The notes beneath the pieces are model-generated. The model made no database searches. It was not told the origin of the DNA and saw nothing but the letters and a program-made list of their open reading frames with translations. The translations under genes and the position numbers were made by a program. Positions 16,649 through 25,505 of a stretch of DNA of 64,000 nt are shown here, piece by piece. The stretch is from assembly GCF_900129635.1 (NCBI RefSeq), contig NZ_FSRB01000003.1, forward strand, positions 930,001-994,000. Reading direction: 5' to 3'. The number at the start of each line of letters is the position of its first letter. Position 1 is the stretch's first letter. Source of the stretch: Singulisphaera sp. GP187. GTDB taxonomy: Bacteria > Planctomycetota > Planctomycetia > Isosphaerales > Isosphaeraceae.

Positions 16649-17886
16649 GTGTTGTTTGCCCCCGTTCCTCGCCACTTCCCATTCCTCTGGTTCGTGGCCG
16701 GAATCGTGGTCGTCGCCATCGTCCTCGGCCGATCGACGGAGGTGTCGGGGCCCGATCGCTCGCCCCGGTACCCGGCCCACCCGCGGTATCTCGGGATCAG
16801 AGCCAGTTGGTTCTCCGACCATCCTGACACCCCTCGTCTCCTCGACACGGAGACCGGTCTGATCTCACTCGACTCGGCCAACGGCGAACAGGGGTTCGAG
16901 GACCTCAGTTGCTCACCCTGGCGTGACGGCGACGGTCGATACCACATGGCGGGCCGCTGGCGTGACTTCGACAGTGACAGGAGTGGAGGACTTACCCGAG
17001 CGTTCGGGCTGGCGCGTTCGACCTTTCCGGCGAGTTCGTCCGTCGAACGTGTCGATCTCGAGATCCCCATTTGGGGGCGACCTTGCTGGTCCCCCGACCG
17101 TAGCGACCGGGTCTTATTCACAGGGGGTGACGGCCGGCTTCTACCTCGACGGCTCCTCGACAACCCGGAAGTCGGAGCCCGCGCCGCCACGGGCGGTGCG
17201 TTGGCAAACCGATCCGCCGGAGGCGGGCGTGAGTTGGCAACAGGATCCGTGCTGGTCGAGCGTGCCGGCACTGGGTGGACGGCTCCTCGTCTCACTGCTC
17301 CCCCGATCGGTCCGGTCTCGGCCGGAACTCGACCTCCACCTCTGGTGGCTGCAATTGAGCCCCGATGGCGAATCGATCATCGCGGCCGAGCGCGCGATCG
17401 TCCCGAAAGGCGTGGGACCGACCTCGCCTTGGGATGAAGAGCGGCTACCCAACGTGGGGGTGAGTCGCGACGGCACGCCCCTGCTGGCCTTCCTGGCCCG
17501 TAGTCACGGACAAGCGGATTGGGAGCTCTGGCTGATGCCGGTCGAAGCGGCATCCTCGGGCCAGGGGCCGAGGGTCCTGACCTCGACCGGGCGCAAGCTC
17601 GCGGAGGGGTGCTTGCCGGTACTACCGGCTTTCTCTGCCGACGGACGGTGGATCTATGCAGGGCGATCCGTCGATGGGAACTTCCGCCTGGAACGCCTCG
17701 CGGTCGACCATCCGGATGAGAACAATTCTCGTTCGGGTGGATTACAGGCCAAATGCCACGGACCAGACCGGCGTCAACCTCACTCTACGTCCAACTCCGG
17801 ATCGAACATACCGGCTTGGGGACGCAGGCACGGCTCGATTTTCTTCGGATCTTGGACTGAAGGCCACCCCGGGTATCGGCCGGTAA
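16649..17886 (+). pseudogene. Frameshifted membrane-anchored beta-propeller (TolB/PD40-like) protein
   Basis: The N-terminal part (GTG at 16649) has a membrane helix (FLWFVAGIVVVAIVLG) and then reads IWGRPCWSPDRSDRVLFTGG. Near 17120-17135, at a run of five G, the coding sense moves to the next frame: GFYLDGSSTT, then LSPDGESII and PAFSADGRWIYAGRSVDG, typical of PD40/WD40-like propeller blades. A second switch near 17720 may occur, since frame 1 then reads TGVNLTLRPTPDRTYRLG to a stop at 17886. The gene is therefore broken, or the sequence has indels. The 3' end overlaps the convergent membrane-protein gene. Confidence 0.55.
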
Positions 17887-18304
17887 GCAAGTAGGCGATT
17901 GCACCGAAAACCAATGCGACGGCCTGCAAGACACTGCCGGTTATCGCCGTCGTGAGGAAACCAGCCAGCTCGCCATTGGGTTTCGTTAGCCTTCGAGATT
18001 GGACAGCCAGTTCCAGTGATTCCGTGACGGTGATGCCGACCATTCCGGCCACCATCTGAATGACTGGACAGATCTGGAGCGCGGCCACAAACCCTCCGCC
18101 AACCACCATCGCGAACAGAAAACGTTGACTCTTTTCGCCCACAAACATGGGCCAGAGCCATGCCAGGAAGATTGCTATGCCCATCCCAAGTCGACCGCTC
18201 TTGTCCGTAAACGGCCATCCCCAAATGAGCGGCACGATCAGATTCAGCGAGAACACCAAAAGCCATTTGCATCGCCAGAACTTCAGATCCGAAGAATCGG
18301 ACAT
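17780..18304 (-). CDS. Hypothetical membrane protein
   Basis: 174 residues from an ATG with GGGAGGG upstream, a strong ribosome-binding site. Four or so membrane segments are visible: WLLVFSLNLIVPLIWGW, MGIAIFLAWLWPMFVG, LFAMVVGGGFVAALQI and LQAVALVFGAIAYLL. No family was recognised. The 3' end overlaps the end of the convergent, frame-disrupted propeller gene by about 100 bases, so one of the two 3' ends is probably decayed. Confidence 0.65.
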   Translation of the reverse strand: MSDSSDLKFWRCKWLLVFSLNLIVPLIWGWPFTDKSGRLGMGIAIFLAWLWPMFVGEKSQRFLFAMVVGGGFVAALQICPVIQMVAGMVGITVTESLELAVQSRRLTKPNGELAGFLTTAITGSVLQAVALVFGAIAYLLTGRYPGWPSVQDPKKIEPCLRPQAGMFDPELDVE

Positions 18305-18515
18305 CGTCCCTCCCTGACTCGAATTGGACGCACTCCAAACCCGTTAATTCCCGTTCTAACGTCACGGCTTCGACATTCACATCCGTGCAAAATTTGAATC
18401 CGTTTGCGGTGGCCGAGTAATTACTGCGAGAACGACTCATTATCCATCCCAAAATTTCTTAATTCAAAGCAACGGGATCGGCCTGGGTGGCCGTCGCGGC
18501 TCCTGGCCCCCTCAA

Positions 18516-18820
18516 GATCACTCCCATTGCCTCGCCCGGTCGTAGTACTGCCTCATGGTCGACACGATCCGCTTCTTCTCGTTAAGAGCCACGAAGAGGA
18601 CCAGGAGAATGCCCAGGGAGAGCATCACGCCCCAGCGTGCCAGGTCGTTCGCCGCGCTCACGCGGCCGACCTGGTAGACGACGTCGAGGACGAAGCCGAC
18701 GAGGCCATGCCAGAGGAAGGTCTGGATCCACAGGCCGATGCCGACGAAGATTCCGGCGAGGGACAAAAGCAGGAGCGTGAGCCAGGCGCCAAAGCTTTGG
18801 AACTGCCAGATGGGCAGGGC
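18516..18820 (-). pseudogene. Duplicated 3' fragment of the giant membrane protein gene
   Basis: 305 bases matching 30676-30980 without any length change and with only scattered substitutions. Both encode the last hundred or so residues of a polytopic membrane protein (ALPIWQFQSFGAWLTLLLLS to MRQYYDRAR.WE). The fragment begins abruptly at GGGCAGGGC and has no start of its own, so it is a dead duplicate. On its 5' side it is joined to a fragment of a VOC-family gene, forming a chimera that is open in one frame through the junction. Confidence 0.85.
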
Positions 18821-18966
18821 AATGGCTCGGCCGGCTGGCCATATTCGCGCCAGTCCTTGATGTCGCCGGGCTTGAATTGGTGGACCGCCCACGGGCCGAT
18901 CCCGAAGTCGTCGACGTACCTCCGGATCGTCGCGTCGAGGTCGCGCACCACGATACCGATCTGCAC
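18821..18966 (-). pseudogene. VOC (glyoxalase/bleomycin resistance) family gene, 5' fragment
   Basis: About 48 codons reading VQIGIVVRDLDATIRRYVDD followed by FGIGPWAVHQFKPGDIKDW. This is the first beta-alpha module of a VOC-superfamily protein with a PW-x-V-x-x-F pattern. The reading stops matching at the junction with the duplicated membrane-gene fragment at about 18820, so the gene is truncated and cannot be functional. Confidence 0.6.
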
Positions 18967-19049
18967 CCTCCCGACCGGGCCAGATGGAAGATCGGCGTGC
19001 CCCCTCCCCGAGAATCACAGATCTCGAAATCGCGGATGGTCCATGCCGC

Positions 19050-19454
19050 CTAGCCGCGAGATGAAGACATGTTCAAGGCCACGGCGGCCCGAATGAGGGC
19101 TCTCAGGGCCTCCTCGTCCAACTTGTCGCCCTCATGGAAATCGATCGCGCGCCGTGCGTTGCCTTCGAGGCTGGAGTTGAAGAGGCCGGAAGGGTCCGCC
19201 AGGGAGGCCCCCTTGGCGAAGGTCATCTTCACGGCGTTCTTGTAGGTCTCGCCGGTGCAGACCAGCCCGTTGTGCGACCAGGTAGGAACCCCCGCCGGAT
19301 TCGACGGCTTCTTCCATTTCCGCTCCTCGGTCATCTCGGGGTCCGCCTCCATGATCAGGGCGCGGAGCCGGGAGAGCATCGCGCCCCTCCAGTCGCCCCG
19401 ATCCTCGGTCGGCTCAGATGGAGTCTCGGCTCCCTTCGACTGGCTCTTCTTCAT
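19050..19454 (-). CDS. DUF1801 domain protein
   Basis: 134 residues from an ATG with AAGGAGCTG upstream; a longer frame to 19514 would overlap xthA. The pattern EERKWKKPSNPAGVPTWSHNG, VCTGETYKNAVKMTFAKGASL and FHEGDKLDEEALRALIRAAV is typical of DUF1801 (YdhG/YdeI-like fold). The function of the family is poorly defined. The N-terminal 25 residues are charged and probably disordered. It lies on the same strand, downstream of exonuclease III. Confidence 0.8.
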   Translation of the reverse strand: MKKSQSKGAETPSEPTEDRGDWRGAMLSRLRALIMEADPEMTEERKWKKPSNPAGVPTWSHNGLVCTGETYKNAVKMTFAKGASLADPSGLFNSSLEGNARRAIDFHEGDKLDEEALRALIRAAVALNMSSSRG

Positions 19455-19510
19455 GTCGTCAGCTCCTTCTTTTTCGTGGACCGTCGCCTTGCCGCTCTCT
19501 CGGGGAGAAC

Positions 19511-20284
19511 TCATCTCCCCAATTCAATCCAGGTCGGTGCGTGGTCGCTCGTCTTTTCCATGGCCCGCACGTCCTTATCCACGCCCGCCGCCTTGAGCCG
19601 GGGAGCGAGTTCCGGGCTCAGGAGCAGGTGATCGATCCGCAGGCCGGCGTTGCGGGAGAACGCGCCCCGCATGTAGTCCCAGAAGGTGTAGATCGTCTCG
19701 TCCGGGTGCAGGTGCCGGAGCGCATCCGTCCAGCCCTGGGCGAGCAGCCGCCGGTAGGCCTCGCGGGTCTCGGGCAGGAACAGGGCATCGTCCACCCAGC
19801 GCTCGGGCTGATACACGTCCCGCTCGGTGGGGATGACGTTATAGTCGCCCGCGAGGACGACGGGGCTGCCCTGCTTGAGCAGGCCCGCGGCGTGGGTGGT
19901 GAACCGCTCGAACCACTTCAGTTTGTACTCGAATTTCGGGCCCGGGGCCGGGTTGCCGTTGGGCAGGTAGAGACAGCCGACCGTCACGCCGCCCACGATG
20001 GCCTCGATGTACCGGCTGTGGGTGTCGTCCAGGTCGCCGGGCAGGCCTCGCCTTGTCTCCTCGGGCTTCTCGCCCCGGGCGAGAATGGCGACGCCGTTCC
20101 ATGCTTTCTGGCCGTGCCAGACCGCCTCGTAGCCCGCCTCGCGTATGGCTTCGACCGGGAACTTCTCGTCGGCCGCCTTCAGCTCCTGCAGGCAGGCGAC
20201 GTCGGGCTTTGAGGACGCGAGCCAGTGGAGCAGCACCGGCAGGCGGGCGTTGATGCTGTTAACGTTGTAGGTGGCGATTTTCAT
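19511..20284 (-). CDS. xthA: Exodeoxyribonuclease III
   Basis: 257 residues, normal for the family. The endonuclease/exonuclease/phosphatase fold motifs are complete: MKIATYNVNSINARL, CLQELKA (metal-binding Glu), NGVAILAR, AGDYNVIPTERDV (catalytic Asp and Asn), and TSDHAPTWIEL (catalytic Asp-His). It would remove blocked 3' ends and cleave abasic sites in base-excision repair. The DUF1801 gene follows on the same strand. Confidence 0.95.
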   Translation of the reverse strand: MKIATYNVNSINARLPVLLHWLASSKPDVACLQELKAADEKFPVEAIREAGYEAVWHGQKAWNGVAILARGEKPEETRRGLPGDLDDTHSRYIEAIVGGVTVGCLYLPNGNPAPGPKFEYKLKWFERFTTHAAGLLKQGSPVVLAGDYNVIPTERDVYQPERWVDDALFLPETREAYRRLLAQGWTDALRHLHPDETIYTFWDYMRGAFSRNAGLRIDHLLLSPELAPRLKAAGVDKDVRAMEKTSDHAPTWIELGR

Positions 20285-20475
20285 GGGGGGAATTCTACCG
20301 CAGTTGGCGTGATTCGTCGCCCCGGGGATGCTGAGGGGCGGCGTCGGCCTATCATCGCCCGGGTTCGGGAGTTACGACGCGAAAGATGGGCGTACCGGAA
20401 GGGTCTGCGCGAGTGGTCGTCCCATTTTCTCCGGCTTCGCCTCCGTACAGACAGGTTGGCCGAGCGGGTTTGAGC

Positions 20476-20513
20476 GGGGAGATGGGGGCGGCATCGCCCG
20501 CCCCCATCTCCCC
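20476..20513 (-). terminator. Strong hairpin downstream of the SDR gene
   Basis: A perfect 16-bp stem (GGGGAGATGGGGGCGG with CCGCCCCCATCTCCCC) with a 6-base loop lies 40 bases past the SDR stop. No T-run follows on either strand, so it may be a rho-assisted terminator or a transcript-protecting structure rather than a classical terminator. Confidence 0.55.
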
Positions 20514-20553
20514 GAGCGGGAACATCAGGAGCCGTGCTGACCGCGAAGGACCG

Positions 20554-21312
20554 TCACCACGGGAGTTTTCCGAGTGTCGCGTGCGAGAACGTACCCGTCG
20601 GCCCGTCCGGGCCGAGCAGCGCCAAGCGCACCGCCTCGCGGGCGCCCTCCTCGACGTTATCCGTGCCCGTGTAGTTGTTGAGGTTCGTCTTGGTGTAGCC
20701 CGGCGACGCGGCGTTGACCTTGATCCCGGTCGGCTCCAGCTCGATCGCCATCGCGAGCGTCATCGCGTTGAGGGCCGTCTTGGACGCGGGGTAGACGGGG
20801 CCGAAGATCGAGCGCCAGGGGAAGGCCGGGTCCGCATTCATCGTCAGCGAGCCGGCGCCGCTCGACACGTTGACGATGCGGGCCGCCGGCGCCTCGCGCA
20901 GGAGCGGCAGCATCGCCTGGGTGACGGCGACGACGCCGAACACGTTGGTCTCGAACACCGCGCGCACTTCATCGAGCGACACGACGCTCGGGCGGGTCGA
21001 CTTGGAATAGTCCTCGATGGACTCGCCCGGCTGCAGTCGCGTATTCGAGATGGCCGCGTTGTTGACGAGCACGTCGAGGCGGCCGAACTCGTTGCGGATG
21101 CGCTCCGCCGCGGCGGCGATCGACGCCGGATCCGTCACGTCGAGCTGGATCGCGTGGGCGTCTCCTTCGATGGTATTCGCGGCCGCCTCCCCACGCTCGA
21201 GGCTCCGAGACCCGACGAGCACGGTGAAGCCGTGCGCCGCGAGATCCTTGGCGATCTGGAGGCCGATCCCTTGGTTGGCCCCGGTGACCAGGGCGACGGG
21301 TTCATCCTGCAT
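20554..21312 (-). CDS. SDR family NAD(P)-dependent oxidoreductase
   Basis: 252 residues from an ATG with AGGAGACG upstream. The cofactor motif TGANQGIG, the NNAAIS segment, and the catalytic Ser (VNVSSG) and YPASK are all present in order, marking a classical short-chain dehydrogenase/reductase. The substrate is unknown. It lies downstream of an aldo/keto reductase on the same strand, separated by a GATGG tandem repeat, so the two may act in the same carbonyl-reducing response governed by the TetR regulator. Confidence 0.92.
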   Translation of the reverse strand: MQDEPVALVTGANQGIGLQIAKDLAAHGFTVLVGSRSLERGEAAANTIEGDAHAIQLDVTDPASIAAAAERIRNEFGRLDVLVNNAAISNTRLQPGESIEDYSKSTRPSVVSLDEVRAVFETNVFGVVAVTQAMLPLLREAPAARIVNVSSGAGSLTMNADPAFPWRSIFGPVYPASKTALNAMTLAMAIELEPTGIKVNAASPGYTKTNLNNYTGTDNVEEGAREAVRLALLGPDGPTGTFSHATLGKLPW

Positions 21313-21338
21313 GTTCGTCTCCTGATAAGAGCAGATGA

Positions 21339-21372
21339 GATGGGATGGGATGGGATGGGATGGGATGGGATG
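21339..21372. repeat. Tandem pentanucleotide repeat (GATGG)n
   Basis: Six perfect GATGG units plus a partial one lie between the aldo/keto reductase stop and the SDR start. Copy number could vary by slippage and alter the leader upstream of the SDR ribosome-binding site. Confidence 0.9.
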
Positions 21373-21388
21373 ATGGATAACGCCCCGA

Positions 21389-22420
21389 TCACGTCGCCGC
21401 GCGGTCGGCGATCGGGCGGCGGCGCAGCTCCGCCCGCGCGATCGCCGGCGGGTTGTACTTCGCCTCATCCATCCCGACGTCGGTCCCGGGCGGGACGATC
21501 TGGTCGATCCGGTCGAGGACGTCGTCGCCGAGGCGGGCATTGGCGCCGGCGAGCAGGTCGTCGAGGTGCTCCATCGTGCGAGGCCCGAGGATCGCCGACG
21601 TCACGCCGGGGTGGGCCATCACGAACGCCATCGCCATGTGCGTGAGCGACAGCCCCACCTCCTCCGCCAGCGGGAGGAGCCGCTCGACCGCGTCGAGCTT
21701 GCGTTCGTCGGCCATCTGCCGGGGGAAATACCGGGCGCGCACGCCGTCCGGCGTCTCGTGCCCCTTGCGATACCGGCCGGTGAGCATGCCCTTGGCCAGC
21801 GGACTCCAGACCATCGCCCCCATCCCGTAGCGCTCGCAGGCGGGGAGCACCTCGCGCTCGATCCCGCGGTCGAGGATCGAATAGGGCGGCTGCTCGGTGC
21901 GGAAGCGCGCCAGCCCGCGCCGCTCCGCGACCCACTGCGCCTCGACGATCTCCGAGACCGGGAAGGTTGAGGATCCGATCGCGCGCACCTTGCCGGCACG
22001 CATCAGGTCGGTCAGGGCCGAGAGAGTCTCCTCAATGTCGGTTTCCGGCGAGGGGCGGTGAATCTGGTAGAGGTCGATGTGGTCGGTGCCGAGACGACGC
22101 AACGAGTCCTCGACGGCTCGCGTCAGCCAGCGGCGCGAATTGCCCCGCATGTTCGGGTCGTCGCCCATCGGATGATGGGCCTTGGTGGCCAGTACGATGC
22201 CGTCGCGACGGCCCTTGATCGCCTTGCCGACAACCACCTCGGACTCCCCCTTGCTGTAGGCATCGGCGGTGTCAATGAAGTTGATACCGGCGTCCAATGC
22301 CTTGTGGATGATCCAGACGCAGTCGTCGTGATCGGGGTTGCCGATCTTGCCGAACATCATTGCTCCCAGGCAGTAGGGGCTGACTTTGATGCCGGTCTTC
22401 CCGAGCGTGCGATATTGCAT
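21389..22420 (-). CDS. Aldo/keto reductase
   Basis: 343 residues from an ATG with AGGGGAC upstream. Hallmarks are LGKTGIKVSPYCLG, INFIDTADAYSKGESE (catalytic Asp and Tyr), a Lys in LATKAHHP and a His in DLYQIHRPSP. The family reduces aldehydes and ketones with NADPH. It is divergent from the TetR gene across a 120-base region holding two identical-type palindromes, so it is probably repressed by that regulator and induced by a small carbonyl or drug-like ligand. Confidence 0.92.
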   Translation of the reverse strand: MQYRTLGKTGIKVSPYCLGAMMFGKIGNPDHDDCVWIIHKALDAGINFIDTADAYSKGESEVVVGKAIKGRRDGIVLATKAHHPMGDDPNMRGNSRRWLTRAVEDSLRRLGTDHIDLYQIHRPSPETDIEETLSALTDLMRAGKVRAIGSSTFPVSEIVEAQWVAERRGLARFRTEQPPYSILDRGIEREVLPACERYGMGAMVWSPLAKGMLTGRYRKGHETPDGVRARYFPRQMADERKLDAVERLLPLAEEVGLSLTHMAMAFVMAHPGVTSAILGPRTMEHLDDLLAGANARLGDDVLDRIDQIVPPGTDVGMDEAKYNPPAIARAELRRRPIADRAAT

Positions 22421-22485
22421 GGCCGTGTCCCCTGGAGCCGAAGTGTGGCCAACACCGCCTCGCTGTGCTAAAACGGAAGCGTAGG

Positions 22486-22500
22486 CGGAACTGTGTTCCG
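22486..22500. promoter_or_regulatory. Palindromic operator 1 (CGGAACNNNGTTCCG)
   Basis: A perfect 6+6 palindrome with a 3-base centre lies between the divergent aldo/keto reductase and TetR genes. A second copy of the same half-sites lies 23 bp away, centre to centre. Paired palindromes in this position are the usual arrangement for TetR binding. Confidence 0.75.
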
Positions 22501-22508
22501 TTAATATC

Positions 22509-22523
22509 CGGAACATTGTTCCG
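22509..22523. promoter_or_regulatory. Palindromic operator 2 (CGGAACNNNGTTCCG)
   Basis: The second perfect copy of the palindrome, 18 bases before the TetR ATG. The 23-bp centre spacing is roughly two helical turns, so two dimers could bind on the same face. The AT-rich TTAATAT between the copies may contain the -10 region of one promoter. Confidence 0.75.
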
Positions 22524-22540
22524 TTTGTCAAGAGGGGGCC

Positions 22541-23167
22541 ATGGTGAGCGGCAAGCAAGCAGAACCAGGCGATGGGTCGGCGACACGCGGTCGGACGAAT
22601 CGACGCGTGCGCGCCGACGCCCTGCGCAACATCGACGCGTTGCTCGAGGCGGCCAAGGCGGTGTTCCTTGCCTCGGGCGTGGATGCCCCGGTGCGAGCGA
22701 TCGCCGAGAAGGCGGGCGTCGGCATCGGGACGATCTACCGCCATTTCCCGCAGCGTTCGGACCTGATCGTGGGCGTTTTCCGCCGCGAGGTCGACGCCTG
22801 CGCCGTCGCCGCCGAGGCCCTGGCCGCCGAGCACGTGCACGAGCCCGGCGAGGCGCTGGCCCGATGGATCCGTCGCTACGTCGACTTCATCTCCGCGAAA
22901 CGCGGGCTCGCGGTAGCTCTGCACTCGGGCGACCCGGCCTATAGCGCCTTGCCGGCCTACTTCCAGGAGCGGCTCCTCCCCGCGTTCCAGTCCTTGCTCG
23001 ATGCCGCGGCTGCCGCGGGCAAGGTGCGGGGAGGCATCGAGCCCTACGACGTGCTGCGGGCGATCGCCAGCCTCTGCACGCCCGGCCACGATGTCGGGCC
23101 CGACCATGCCCGGCGCATGGTCGAGCTGCTCATCGACGGACTGCGCTTCGGCGCGATCTCGCCTTAG
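22541..23167 (+). CDS. TetR/AcrR family transcriptional regulator
   Basis: 208 residues. The N-terminal helix-turn-helix reads RRVRADALRNIDALLEAAK, then VRAIAEKAGVGIGTIYRHFP, which is the TetR signature. The C-terminal ligand domain begins near residue 75 and contains FISAKRGLAVALHSGDP. It is divergent from the aldo/keto reductase and probably represses that gene and itself through the twin palindromes in the shared promoter region. The inducer is unknown. Confidence 0.93.
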   Translation: MVSGKQAEPGDGSATRGRTNRRVRADALRNIDALLEAAKAVFLASGVDAPVRAIAEKAGVGIGTIYRHFPQRSDLIVGVFRREVDACAVAAEALAAEHVHEPGEALARWIRRYVDFISAKRGLAVALHSGDPAYSALPAYFQERLLPAFQSLLDAAAAAGKVRGGIEPYDVLRAIASLCTPGHDVGPDHARRMVELLIDGLRFGAISP

Positions 23168-23207
23168 GCCGCAAGTCGCCCTTCAGCGACTTCCCAACTG
23201 GCAGCTC

Positions 23208-24104
23208 TCAGGCCCGGGACCAGTCCATGTGGTCGAGGTCTTCGATCATCCCGGCCTTCTGCATCGGGTGCCATCCGAGCCGCTCTTGCGTCAGGGCGCT
23301 TGACGCCGGCATGTCCATCCCGGCGAACAACCCCATCCAGCCGAAATGACCGGCAACCTCCTCGGGCGACAGGGAGACGACCGGGATCTTCAAGCCCCGC
23401 CCGATGGCTTCCGCGATCGCTTTGGCCGTCACGCCCTCCTCGGCAACCGCGTGATACCTCGCCCGGGTCGCTCCCTTCTCGAGGGCCAGCCTGTAGACGG
23501 GGGCGGCGTCGAGGACATGGACTGCGGGCCAGCGGTTGAGGCCGTCTCCGAGGTATGCCGCGACGCGTTTCTCGCGGGCGACGTCGATCGCAGGGGTGAC
23601 GAGTCCTTGCTTCTCGGTGTTATGCACTTGGGGCAGGCGCACCACCGACACGCTCACGCCACGCGCGGCGACCGCCTCCGCCGCGAATTCGGAGGCGGCA
23701 CGAGGGTTCCGGTGGTTGGGATCGAAGTGGTCTTCGATCGAGGGCTGGCCCGGCGCTTTGGTCCCCATCCCCGTCCCGGAGGTGATGACGAAAGGGCGGT
23801 CGGAGTCGGCGAGTGCATCGCCCATCGCCTCAATGGCTCGCCTGTCCGCTTCGCAGACCTCCTGAAATCGCGAAAAATCGTGGATGAAGCCGAGGTGGAT
23901 CACCCCTTCCGAAGCCGCCGCTCCGCTCCGCAGGCTGTCCAGGTCCTCGAGATCGCCCCGGTGCACCTCGGCCCCGGCGGTGACGAGCGCCTCGGCCCCC
24001 TTGTCTGATCGGGTGAGGCCGAGCACCGTGTGCCCCGCCTTGATGAGATCCTGAACGACGGCAGAGCCGATGAAGCCGGTGGCGCCGGTCACGAAAACAC
24101 GCAT
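23208..24104 (-). CDS. NAD-dependent epimerase/dehydratase family protein (extended SDR)
   Basis: 298 residues from an ATG with GGGAGG upstream. It begins MRVFVTGATGFIGSAVVQDL, the extended Rossmann motif. The family resembles SDR5-type proteins (GVIHLGFIHDFSRF, VSVVRLPQVHN, WPAVHVLDAAPVYRLALEKG). A canonical YxxxK is not obvious, so the activity may be NAD(P)-binding or reductase-like rather than epimerisation. It is divergent from the AraC-family gene, which may regulate it. Confidence 0.85.
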   Translation of the reverse strand: MRVFVTGATGFIGSAVVQDLIKAGHTVLGLTRSDKGAEALVTAGAEVHRGDLEDLDSLRSGAAASEGVIHLGFIHDFSRFQEVCEADRRAIEAMGDALADSDRPFVITSGTGMGTKAPGQPSIEDHFDPNHRNPRAASEFAAEAVAARGVSVSVVRLPQVHNTEKQGLVTPAIDVAREKRVAAYLGDGLNRWPAVHVLDAAPVYRLALEKGATRARYHAVAEEGVTAKAIAEAIGRGLKIPVVSLSPEEVAGHFGWMGLFAGMDMPASSALTQERLGWHPMQKAGMIEDLDHMDWSRA

Positions 24105-24222
24105 CAGGAAGCCTCCCTTAGGATTCGACTTTCGGTCCCACGGTCGATAAGGTAGGCTTTTGAGCTGCGACGATCTATGCTTGAGAGTCCAATCTTTCTT
24201 TGCGATCGTCCAGGAGTATCCC

Positions 24223-25149
24223 ATGGACCCGCTCTCAGGCGTGCTGTCGCTCCTGAAACCACGAAACACCATGTGCGGGGGCTTCGACGTGGGTGGGGAG
24301 TGGTCGCTCCAGTTCCCCCAGCACGAAGGCATCAAATGCTACGCGGTGGTTTCCGGCCAGTGCTGGCTTGTCGTGGAGGGGGTTGCCGAGGCGGTGCACC
24401 TCAAGACGGGAGATTGCTTCCTGCTGCCCTTGGGACGGCCTTTCCGCCTGACAAGTGACCCGAATTTGCCGCCCGTTGACTTCAGGGCGATGTATACGCG
24501 GCCGCTGAACGGTGGCATCGCCGTTTGGAATGGGGGAGGAGACGTCTCCGGCGTGGGGGGCTACTTCGGCCTCGAAGGCAAACACGCCGGCATCCTCCTG
24601 GGGATGCTCCCGCCGATCGTCCACATCAAGAAAGAGGCGGACAAGCGGGCGTTGCGTTGGTCCATCGAGCGGATGATGCAGGAGCTGCGCGAGCCGCAGC
24701 CGGGGAGCTTTCTCGTCCTGCAGCACCTCGCCCACCTGATGCTGGTCCAGGCCCTGCGGGCGCACCTGGCGGAGGGCCTGAGCGGGAGCGTCGGATGGCT
24801 CTTTGCGCTGGCGGACCCGCAGATGAGCGTGGCGATCCACGCCATGCACGACGACCCCGCACATCCCTGGACCCTGCAGGAGCTGGCGGAGCTGGTCGGG
24901 ATGTCTCGGTCGAGCTTCGCCGCGAAATTCAAGAAGACGGTTGGCTCGACACCCATCGACTACCTGATTCGCTGGCGAATGCTCCTGGCCGGGGATCGGC
25001 TGAAGAATTCCGGCGATTCCCTCTCGGTCATCGCGCAATCCCTCGGCTACGAGTCCGAGAGCGCCTTCAGCACAGCCTTCAAGAGGGTTATGGGCTGTTC
25101 ACCGCGGCAATATAGTCGTGGCCCGGATTTGGTGACGGCTTCGCATTAG
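24223..25149 (+). CDS. AraC family transcriptional regulator
   Basis: 308 residues from an ATG with AGGAG upstream. The N-terminal part is a cupin-type ligand domain (GGEWSLQFPQHEGIKCYAVV, DCFLLPLGRPFRLTSD). The C-terminal 100 residues are two helix-turn-helix motifs: WTLQELAELVGMSRSSFAAK and DSLSVIAQSLGYESESAFST, followed by FKRVMGCSPRQYSR, the AraC signature. The cupin subtype is that of regulators often found beside oxidoreductases, matching the divergent epimerase-like gene. Confidence 0.92.
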   Translation: MDPLSGVLSLLKPRNTMCGGFDVGGEWSLQFPQHEGIKCYAVVSGQCWLVVEGVAEAVHLKTGDCFLLPLGRPFRLTSDPNLPPVDFRAMYTRPLNGGIAVWNGGGDVSGVGGYFGLEGKHAGILLGMLPPIVHIKKEADKRALRWSIERMMQELREPQPGSFLVLQHLAHLMLVQALRAHLAEGLSGSVGWLFALADPQMSVAIHAMHDDPAHPWTLQELAELVGMSRSSFAAKFKKTVGSTPIDYLIRWRMLLAGDRLKNSGDSLSVIAQSLGYESESAFSTAFKRVMGCSPRQYSRGPDLVTASH

Positions 25150-25505
25150 CGAGGGCAAAGACCGAAAAGAGCCGGAGCCTGTGCGTCGATCACGGTTACC
25201 GGGCCTGATCCTCCGCTGGATTGAGCACGTTTCGTGAGGAGCATCGCTCGCGACGATCCGCTTCCTCAGAAACGCGATCCTCTCACGTCGCTCCCGCTCC
25301 TTGGCGGGTTCGGACCTGGTGTCCCGCAATCCACTCTCCACCCGCGCGACTTTCAGCTTCAGCCATCCGAGCCCCCACGGGTCGAGCCCGGACTTTTCTC
25401 CTCGCGTCGGGAATACCCTCTGGTATTATGAACTCGCAGTTCGTAACATCACGCGGACTGGGGCTGATCGAGGCCTCGGTTTTCAACGGTTGTTGAGAGA
25501 GACCA
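25150..25505. other. Intergenic region upstream of the DUF1559 gene
   Basis: About 355 bases with no supported gene. A TATTAT at 25424-25429 could be the -10 of the DUF1559 promoter, but no convincing -35 was found. Confidence 0.4.

Noticed and set aside
18518..19018. 166-codon minus-strand frame as a real gene
   Set aside because: Its N-terminal part is an out-of-frame reading of the VOC fragment, and its C-terminal part is the duplicated end of another gene.
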